Both the position numbers and the translations under genes were made by a program. From contig JAOALB010000002.1 in the NCBI GenBank assembly GCA_025331125.1, positions 434,001 through 498,000 of the forward strand: a stretch of DNA of 64,000 nt, read 5' to 3'. This document shows, one piece after another, positions 57,362-64,000 of the stretch (position 1 is its first letter; each line of letters starts with the position of its first letter). The notes beneath the pieces are model-generated. The model was given only the letters and a program-made list of their open reading frames with translations, did not search any database and was not told the DNA's origin. The stretch is from Mycogone perniciosa. Taxonomy: Eukaryota; Ascomycota; Sordariomycetes; Hypocreales; Hypocreaceae.

Positions 57362-57943
57362 AGTGACAGCTGTCCCATGAGGCGAGACTCTTAGATTATG
57401 TGGGGAATTCGAACTGCTGTTGGACGGCACCTCTCCACTGTGCCGAAGTCATCTAACCTTGACCTCTCAAACCTCATGCATCCCCAACCGCTCCTCCCTA
57501 GACATCATTGACAAATCCGCGCCTCTGTACAGCCTCTCTTTATGAAACCAGCGGCATCTTCATCGACATCAGATACTTCCGAGCCAGCCTTATCCATTTA
57601 TCAACTAGTTCACCTGCACTGTGGAGAAAGGCTGATAGTGGACCGGCGGATCTGGCCGCATTGGGCAATTCATTTGCACCAGATGTGGCGGCGACGGCGG
57701 GCCAGAGTCTTTACCCTTCTCGGGCATCATCACACATTTGTGATCCTGAGAGTGCTATTATTAGACAACAATAGTATCCACCTATCCAGCACTTGCCTAC
57801 TCAGTTAGAATTCACGTATGGACGAAGTACACCCGCACAAAATGCAGAAAGTGGTGCTTGATACGAGGCGAAAGCCATCAATTAAATCTGGGATTCCTGT
57901 ACTCCTATGAAATAGGGGAAAGGTGCAAAGGGGCAAGAAGTAG
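57362..57943. other. Gene-free stretch between the tRNA and the FTA2-family gene
   Basis: No convincing ORF is present. The tRNA 5' flank and the 3' UTR of the minus-strand FTA2-family gene must lie here. The region 57055-57258 before the tRNA likewise shows no gene. Confidence 0.45.
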
Positions 57944-58951
57944 TTAGTCTACCGTGACATCTTCAGAGGCCTCATCCTTGGGTGAGCAAAGATATTCTGC
58001 AAGCTCCCGTCCATAAAACGTAGGAGTCCATCCAATATGCCACGGATAAATAAGGTCTGACATATCCATCAACACCCCAGGCCCTTTCCAATTAGCCTTC
58101 CGCAACATCGCAAAAGAAAATCCAACTCTCCAAAAGAAATCAAGCTGGGCCTGCACGACATCCTTGTCCAAAGCAGTGTCCTTGTCTTCAGGCACAAACT
58201 CGTAAACAATGGCGTAATATTCTTCATTGGACCGGATATGGCGCTCCCGCTTATCTAGAACAACACTGCGGGGGCGAAGCGCAGGATGTAACCTATAGAG
58301 CTCCTCACCATGGATCTTTGTCCAGCCGAAGCACTGTCTTAGCCGTGGGACATCGGTGTATGGAATTGCTGAGGGATCGTCTTTAAACGGTTGATTGCGA
58401 CGGAATTCGTCTGAAAATGCACACAGGTTGGTGATTGCATCTTTAAAGCTTGTCGGCTCAGAGCGTAGATAAATAGGCTCGGTAGAGTCTGTGACGACGG
58501 TTTGAATCATCTGAAGGATAGCGGCATTGTAGCATTCCCTCTGGACGGCCCAATATATTCCGCTCTCGGGTGCTTTGTTATCCCAGAACTGTTTGTCTCC
58601 ATTAAGGAACTGCCATCATATCATGCAATTATAACACACAGGGGAAACACTTACCACCTTGATGGCTAAGACGCGATCGTCGATCTCGACCTTCCACACA
58701 ATGCCATCTAGACCATGGCCAAGCTGCTTTTTCCATTGAATTCTCCCATTAGAGCAAAAGCGTCTCAGCAACGGACGACGGAAATCGTTCAAGCTGCAAG
58801 GAGGACTGCCGATCATTGGTTGTTCATCGACAAATGGCTGCTCTTTGGCTTTCTGGCACCGCTGTTCAAAGAGTTCCAAACTTCTGTTGGTTTGGCTAGG
58901 CTGTGGAGGACGCCGTTTAGTCACGCGAACTCCATCCAGCGACAACGACAT
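57944..58951 (-). CDS. FTA2-family protein (Sim4 kinetochore subunit-like) with kinase-like N-lobe
   Basis: Exons 58951-58655 and 58609-57944 (45-nt intron, GTAAGT to GCAG) give 320 residues; splicing joins VLAIKV to FLNGDKQFWDNK. The ATG at 58951 (MSLSLDGVRV) was preferred to an in-frame TTG at 58966. The chain fits the fungal family named after S. pombe Fta2, with CSLNDFRRPLLRRFCSNGRIQW and a Trp/Gly-rich C-terminal part (KANWKGPGVLMDMSDLIYPW). Residues 76-98 read LGHGLDGIVWKV...LAIKV, closely resembling a protein-kinase glycine loop and the VAIK lysine. No HRD or DFG motif is visible, so catalysis is doubtful. Many filamentous fungi carry several divergent members; a kinetochore role for this copy is not shown. 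The gene sits at the edge of a repeat-rich island, possibly as an accessory gene. Confidence 0.78.
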
Positions 58952-59094
58952 GGTTGTTTTGTTCAAAGGGCTGACATGAATGTTGAAGGAAGGAAATGCG
59001 AAGCGGGTGTTACTGGGGTAGTGACTAAGAAAGCATGAGACCGAGTAGTAGCTTAGATTCGGGCAAACTTTAGGCCGAAGGAAAAGCGGCGTAA

Positions 59095-59283
59095 GTGAAG
59101 CAAGGTACCTACAGTGGAAGGCGTTTCAGAGTTGAGGTAATGAAGAACCGCGCCTGGTACAGCTTCGTCGATGCCCAGGGCAAGAAAGTTCATACGAGGA
59201 AATCTCAGTGGGTGGCATCGGAGGCTGGTGAATGGGAATACCATGGGGATGAACATGTATATTACACAGAGGATTTGCCTTAG
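59095..59283 (+). CDS. Small ORF of unknown function, intact relative of the 26.7-kb relic
   Basis: Open frame of 62 codons ending at a TAG at 59281-59283; it opens with GTG, and the first ATG is at codon 16 (MKNRAWYSFVDAQGK), so the true start or an upstream exon is not resolved. The peptide is compact, with alternating aromatic and charged residues (AWYSFVDAQGKKVHTRKSQW, WEYHGDEHVYYTED), suggesting a small beta-rich domain. A possible GTAAGT donor at 59091 and AG at 59125 would allow an alternative spliced start. DNA of this segment matches 26683-26875, where the frame is broken. I do not recognise the family. It diverges from the FTA2-family gene only 143 bp away. Confidence 0.4.
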   Translation: MKQGTYSGRRFRVEVMKNRAWYSFVDAQGKKVHTRKSQWVASEAGEWEYHGDEHVYYTEDLP

Positions 59284-59290
59284 GAATCTA

Positions 59291-59689
59291 GGTATTCTTA
59301 CGTAACCTACAAATGGTTGTGTAATCTTAATTTCAATTGACGATTCCCATATCCCTTAAAAAGCTCTTTAAAAGTCATGTAGGGTGGTCTCGGATGCTTG
59401 CACAAGTGCTTTGACCTCTTCAAGTGCCGCTCTCACTGCCTCTTACTCTTCTTTGTTTGATTCATCCTCATTAAAACTAGTGTTTTGCCTTGAAGTATGG
59501 TCAGGGGAAAACTGACATGCAGGCCAGAAGAAAAAGGATGTTCAATATCTTACTTGAACATCAGATACTATAGGACGCAGCGAAAAGAAAACAGATGGAG
59601 AGAAGTTAAACTACAGCCACCTAAAAGGCATATCACAGATTACAGCTTTACTGGCTACATAGAATCAATCGTAGAAACAATTATTCTAT
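59291..59689. other. AT-rich stretch in the repeat island
   Basis: No supported ORF. A moderately AT-rich sequence separates the small ORF from the LINE remnant; part of it may be older decayed repeat. Confidence 0.4.
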
Positions 59690-60352
59690 TAATTTAAGAA
59701 GTAATATTATTAACACAGACAAAAACCTATTTATTTTATTTTATTACTATTTACGACCACTCTGTATCCAGGTACAACAGCCTTGTCTAGGCAATAGGTC
59801 GGTAGGAGCAAGGGGTCTATTTCGCTGGATAAAGGAAATTTTATGCATATTCTTAATCTATATCTTGCAGAGGGGGTTCACCTCCTCCACCAGCTTCTGA
59901 AAAGCCTCGCTTCCCTTGGGTCCTAGTAGGTATATGACTGGTCTCTCGCCTTTAGGCGTTTCAGGGAGGAAGCTCCCCGTCATGCGGCATTCGGCAAAGT
60001 GTCCCGGTTCTTTGGGGGAGCCGCATCTGCAGTGGGATTGTGTGTCGTGGCCAAATCGGTCGTGGTAGCTTTGGAAGTCTCTGTGACCAGGCCTCTCTGC
60101 CAGCAGCCTGTGTAGACTGGGTCGGGGGGGTTTCAGTTCCGGGAGATTCGTAGGTGCCCCTAAATAAACGTCGTAGAATCCACGACTGACACAGATATTA
60201 CAGCGTACTCCCTCACAATCAGAGATTGAGAGCTCTATTGGCTCAGAGTAGACGAAACTGGGCTCTAGACCATCCACTAAACGTTTAAGGGGCCACTCAG
60301 ATTTGCGGGCAAGTAAAAACTTTTTATAATAGTAGAGTGGTGCTTCGGCCAT
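59690..60352 (-). mobile_element. 5'-truncated LINE (Tad1-like) remnant, 3' end only
   Basis: The minus-strand frame 60352-59858 encodes 164 residues that resemble the extreme C-terminus of the reverse-transcriptase polyprotein of fungal LINEs. It has the run GHRDFQSYHDRFGHD, then a CRCG...H...C zinc-knuckle-like cluster (SHCRCGSPKEPGHFAEC), a Pro-rich link and a final LLGPKGSEAFQKLVEE helix. After the stop codon the minus strand runs into a tail with AATAAAATAAAATAAATA-type repeats at about 59728-59750, typical of LINE 3' ends. Reverse transcriptase and endonuclease regions are absent. This is a dead fragment. Confidence 0.65.
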
Positions 60353-60854
60353 ACCTTTGACGAAGAGATTGGGGAGATTGTATCAGCCACATAGCCGGAA
60401 TGATGGTCGAGCTAATGGATAGATGTATAGAGTAAATGGAGAGGAAGTCAAAGTCATGTTATTTGAAGCAATTGCAGCATGTTATTGGTAGCTGGCTACA
60501 AGGAGTTTTGTTGAGTGTTGTTCACATCTCCCTTGTTGGCGAAATGTATTTTGTTACCATGTACCCGTTAGAGAAAAAAGAAACAAACAAACTATTGAGT
60601 GTTATCTCCTATGTACCTGTTACATAGGAACTCCTTCAGCCTTTGGAGTCTACTTTTTTTCTTAACATTTCTTCAGGTTCCTGAGAGCAGTTGAAAGGCC
60701 AACAGGAGGCCAACATATTCTTTCTTCTCTTCACTGAATTGCATAAAAATAAAATAAAAATTCAGGCGAAAATGCTCTCGCAATGCATATTAAAACGAGA
60801 ATGAACAGGCAACAGCGGCTAGTAACAACTGTTAGCAGTCGGTATTGACTAAAT
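60353..60854. other. Decayed repeat DNA upstream of the LINE remnant
   Basis: Part of this stretch (about 60370-60500) weakly resembles about 61305-61440 in the same orientation (shared blocks such as ATTGGGGAG, CATAGCCGG, TGTTATTTGAAG-like). No ORF has recognisable character. Confidence 0.4.
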
Positions 60855-60881
60855 TACGGAGTACACCTCATGTACTCCGTA
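60855..60881. repeat. Inverted pair of TACGGAGTA / TACTCCGTA motifs
   Basis: TACGGAGTA at 60855-60863 and TACTCCGTA at 60873-60881 form a hairpin-capable inverted repeat with a 9-nt spacer. The same motif pair is scattered over the gene-free parts of the window. Confidence 0.85.
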
Positions 60882-60924
60882 CATACAGCGCACTATTGCA
60901 AACAAGCACAACAAGATATACTCT

Positions 60925-61020
60925 ATAGAGTATTAATGCTATTCATACAGATAAAAATTACTATTTATACAGATGGTCCATGCGCCACCCGTGACAATCT
61001 CCCTATAGCTTTTTGCACAG
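60925..61020 (+). repeat. Left arm of a decayed inverted repeat
   Basis: About 95 bp match the reverse complement of about 61460-61550 with shared blocks such as CAGATGGTCCATGCGCCACC and CATACAGATAAAAATT. Most differences are transitions. The two arms lie about 450 bp apart in opposite orientation. Confidence 0.8.
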
Positions 61021-61459
61021 AGACGGATGTCACAGAGCTAACAGTCGTAAGAGTCGCGATAACCGCGATAATCACGGCCAATACAGCAGTTATAAGGAGA
61101 GCGAGGGCGATCATTTATATGCCGACTAGACCCCAGTATCCAGTAAGCCCCTTCACTATTTAAGATAAATAACTCTGCTGGCTTACAGCAGACGCCATAA
61201 AGCTCTAGATCATCGTCTCAGTGTTTTAGCGGCCACGGAGGCTCACAGGTTGCCAAAACATCATAATAACAAAGCTGTGTCTCGGCTACAGCTTTAGCTT
61301 AAATTGGGGAGGGGATTGATGAAATTGTGCTAGCCCTATAGCCGGGAGAATAGTTAGTCTTTATGCAGAATAGATAGAAGGGATAATAACGACCTGTTAC
61401 TTGAAGTAATCGAGTATACTGTAATTGACTGTTATGTGAAGGATTAAGTTGTAGAGTGT

Positions 61460-61550
61460 AAGGAGCTGTAGGGAGACTATCGCGGGTGGCGCATGGACCA
61501 TCTGTATGAACAGCAATTTTTATCTGTATGAATAATAGCATTACTCACTC
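61460..61550 (-). repeat. Right arm of a decayed inverted repeat
   Basis: This is the partner of 60925-61020. The frame reading through it on the minus strand (61541-61299) keeps the peptide string HTDGPCATRD that is also present in the left arm, but no protein family is recognisable and the frames are probably fossil. Confidence 0.8.
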
Positions 61551-62210
61551 TATATAACCTCTCTACCTTCTCAATACCAGATCCAAGTCAAGATCTTCTC
61601 ATGAATAGAAGTCCTGATATAGTTCCCATCTAATTACAGATGTGTTTTCTATTGTTTTATTTTAATATACGGAGTACTCCGTAGACCATTTTAAATAGGT
61701 TGTAAAGTTGTGAAAGTTAATGAACATTTTGCATTTGATGGTACGTTGCACTTTGGTGTGCTGTCCATAGAAATTATAAGTATTTGTAATTTAACTTGGT
61801 ACGAAGTACTATGCTCAATCGGCAAGCAGGGATGATGACCATGTGCGTCACTGTTTGGCTGTTCGGTCCACAATGATCGCCGGCGACTAAAATAGAGCCC
61901 CAATGCTAGCCCAAGTTGACGATATTTCCTAGCATTACGAATCCCGCTGCCTCAAAATTTGTAACAGCTCTCAAGTCGATATTGTTGCGATTCCCCCTTT
62001 TTTGGTCAACCCGCAATGTTCAGATAGACGTGCAGCAGCCCGCTGCGCCCACTGTGATCCGCCATTGAAATCCGCATCCGCCCGACCGCCCGCCCTTCCG
62101 CAGCGCTCCCTTCAGTGGAATTCGAACATCTTCCGCAGCCGCAGATAAGAAGCTCCAGACTAGTCGCAACGCCGATTATCTCTCCCCGTCTTCGCATATC
62201 ATCTGCTACA
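61551..62210. other. Gene-free stretch before the mkh1 gene
   Basis: AT-rich up to about 61850, then of normal composition. It contains the perfect 16-bp palindrome TACGGAGTACTCCGTA at 61668-61683 and TACGAAGTA at about 61800. The promoter of the next gene should lie in 61900-62210. Confidence 0.5.
61668..61683. repeat. Perfect palindrome TACGGAGTACTCCGTA
   Basis: The 16-bp sequence equals its own reverse complement and represents two fused copies of the 9-bp motif scattered through the window. Confidence 0.95.
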
Positions 62211-63090
62211 ATGCGGCTCTACCTCCTCCCCGTATCGACGAGGCGGACACTGCTCTACGCCCAGCGCCTCAACGTCACGACCGCCGCCAGCGACCGCAGC
62301 TTCGTAGACAGAGGCGCCGCCTGGTCAGCCAAGAAATGGGCCCAGTGGGAGCGCATGGACAAGGGCTGGCAGCGCAAGGTCGTCGACTGGGGGAACCAGG
62401 CCTTCCGGCGCATCCCCTTTGAAGAATGGGGGCTGAAGTCGGTGCCGCCGCTGTCGGCACGGAGGCGCGACGATGAGCTGAAGGGCAAGGAAAAAGTCGA
62501 GCTGGTGTTTCCCGGGACGGCTATTCCTGAGCACAGGGCGGAGAGTGTGATTAGCGCGTTGGCAACGGAGAGGCAGGCTTTGCATAGGCAGAGGTTGATG
62601 TGGTGCTTTGTGGGAATGCCCATCACCGCGCCGTTTGCGCTGGTTCCATTGTAAGTTTGTCCCTGGAGAAGGAACCCGTTGGTCGAGGTTTGGAGTGCTG
62701 GTGGCTGACTGATCTATTAGGGTACCTAATCTGCCCTTCTTCTACCTTGTCTATCGAGCGTGGTCCCATTGGAGAGCCCTCAGCGGTGGGAAACACATCC
62801 AATGGCTCGTCCAGAACAAGCTTCTGTTACTGTCACCGTCCAAAGAGCTAGATCAGCTATATACCAAAGACGGAAAACTGCCCACCGAAGAGCCGTCGGG
62901 CAAGGAGCAGATGCTTATTACGCAGAAGCAAGCTAGGGAGTTCTCAGAGACACTGGACCTCCCTGCGGTGGAGATTGAGTTGGAGCGAGCTATCTGGCAA
63001 GTTACAAAGTCATTAGAAGAGCAGAGCTCAGGCGAGCAGAAACCGGAAAAGACTGAAGAGGGGGCTGAAAAGACAGAAAAGAAGGAGTAA
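62211..63090 (+). CDS. mkh1: Mitochondrial K+/H+ exchange-related protein Mkh1
   Basis: Inner mitochondrial membrane protein of the Mit_KHE1 family (yeast Ydl183c and partners Mdm38/Mrs7 support K+/H+ exchange and volume control). Exons 62211-62650 and 62721-63090 (70-nt intron, GTAAGT to TTAG) encode 269 residues; the intron falls within FALVPL-VPNLPFFYLVYRAWSHWRAL, a highly characteristic family block. The N-terminus MRLYLLPVSTRRTLLYAQRL is also typical and starts at the chosen ATG although the frame remains open upstream. Hydrophobic segments are short: MWCFVGMPITAPFALVPL and PNLPFFYLVYRAW (about 130-165). The C-terminal 30 residues are Glu/Lys-rich and probably disordered. Confidence 0.93.
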
Positions 63091-63555
63091 TGATGATCAT
63101 GAAATGTCGGATAGCGATGAAGTGATGAAACAACTCATGATGGCAATGCTGCATTTATAGACATGAAAATGGGAGACAGGGGCATGGACAGGGAGGTTAG
63201 AGACGTCTCGTCGAAATACTACAGGAAAAGCGGGAGTGTTTTGAGAAAACACAACTCATTCATATATGACGCATAAGATAATTCATGACTAGAATTTCAC
63301 TCAACGTGCCCAAGCTTTTGGAGATGATGTAGGTGATTTGTTATAACTCTGTACCTCAGACACAACACATCATTTCAGAAATTATTCGTCAATACACATT
63401 AATGTAGTTTGGTTATGCGGATGTATCAAACTATAGGGTGCTGTTCCGATACCAAGCGAGTGACCAAGCCTCTCCAACGCCTGTTCTGATTAGGTTGTAC
63501 CCAATGCTGTTCTTCGACTCTTTGCTTTCCAGAAGAAAAATTTCCAAAATTAAGT
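63091..63555. other. Convergent intergenic region between mkh1 and svf1
   Basis: About 465 bp between convergent stop codons. No ORF has protein character; both 3' UTRs are expected here. Confidence 0.5.
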
Positions 63556-64000
63556 CTAAGCAGTAGATGCTGGAAGTTCAGAGATGAAGGTGGCCTCGTT
63601 GAAGAGTTGTCCTTCCTCAGAAGTCTCCTCATCCCCAACCTTCAGCTTGAGGGTGACTTTGGGAGAATACTAAATGAAACCACGATGATTAGCTATATGA
63701 AGCACTCGACTTTGAGAAAATAGACTGACCTGGTAGATGTAAGGCTTAGTTCCGGCAGCTCCGGCGACAATTTTCTTGACAAATCCGGGCACCTCGGCCA
63801 TGACGTCAACCTTGTCAACTCGGTCTCCCAGCACGGCGTCGATGACAGCCTCGACGGGCTTGGAATCCTTTCCAGCTGACGACCATGTAAATTCGATGTG
63901 GGTGGGTTCGGGCCATTCGTTCTCCGGATCGTCCTTAACAGCCTTGTGTGTGACTTTGTTGTCACAGCCCACAGCAACCAGCTCGCCATCCTTAACAATA
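63556..64000 (-). CDS. svf1: Svf1-like ceramide-binding survival factor, 3' part only
   Basis: The C-terminal end of a lipocalin-like Svf1 protein; the yeast protein binds ceramide at ER-Golgi contacts and protects against oxidative stress. Exons run from the window edge (64000) to 63730 and from 63669 to 63556, with a 60-nt intron (GTCAGT to TTTAG) joining GTKPYIYQ to YSPKVTLKLKVGDEE. The visible part contains IVKDGELVAVGCDNKVTHK, EPTHIEFTW, VEAVIDAVLGDRVDKVDVMAEVP and FVKKIVAGAAGTKPYIYQ, the expected ending of the second lipocalin-like domain. The protein terminates in LPASTA. The start and most of the protein lie outside the window. Confidence 0.82.

Noticed and set aside
1..64000. CRISPR array, bacterial operon or secondary-metabolite cluster
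   Set aside because: No regularly spaced direct repeats, no Shine-Dalgarno-led operons and no PKS, NRPS or terpene synthase frames are present; the gene structure is eukaryotic.

Overview
The window looks like nuclear DNA of a filamentous ascomycete, most likely a Sordariomycete of the order Hypocreales. The genes are widely spaced and carry short GT-AG introns (about 45-90 nt), the protein set is typical of Pezizomycotina, and gene-free DNA carries scattered copies of a short palindromic motif (TACGGAGTA / TACTCCGTA). Species and order are inferences from style and protein content, not from a marker gene.

Layout. 1-4.6 kb: a vib-1/xprG-type NDT80/PhoG transcription factor on the minus strand, whose start codon appears to sit in a 5-nt coding exon followed by a 688-nt intron. 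4.6-13.0 kb: about 8.3 kb with no supportable gene, probably the vib-1 leader/promoter domain. 13-25 kb: an unknown, leucine-repeat-like protein, a five-exon ABC-F ATPase, a diacylglycerol/sphingoid-base kinase-family protein, tRNA dimethyltransferase Trm1 and a fungal SLATT-domain membrane protein. 25-37 kb: a GT31-like glycosyltransferase, Spo7, a Cld1/ABHD4-5-type hydrolase, a three-exon DUF427 protein and a 1252-residue Csc1/OSCA/TMEM63 channel. 38-57 kb: a Pro-Tyr-Gly rich CYSTM-like protein, eIF3g, the phosphatidylethanolamine methyltransferase Cho2, a secreted lactonase-type beta-propeller, an RBR ubiquitin ligase and a Rog1-type lipase. 57-62 kb: an intron-containing tRNA gene, an FTA2-family gene with a kinase-like N-lobe, a small ORF with a mutated copy at 26.7 kb, a LINE 3' remnant and decayed inverted repeats. 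62-64 kb: the mitochondrial K+/H+ exchange protein Mkh1 and the 3' end of svf1.

Most genes are conserved housekeeping functions, each with its own promoter, and no secondary-metabolite cluster is present. Several act on membrane lipids (Spo7, Cld1-like, Cho2, Rog1-like, the lipid-kinase-like protein, Svf1), which probably reflects chance rather than an operon-like unit. The accessory-looking parts are the 26.6-27.7 kb gap and the 57.9-62.2 kb island, linked by a shared repeat that looks RIP-mutated in one place and still open in the other.

Gene models with introns were built by hand from splice-site phase and family continuity; transcript data would be the decisive test.
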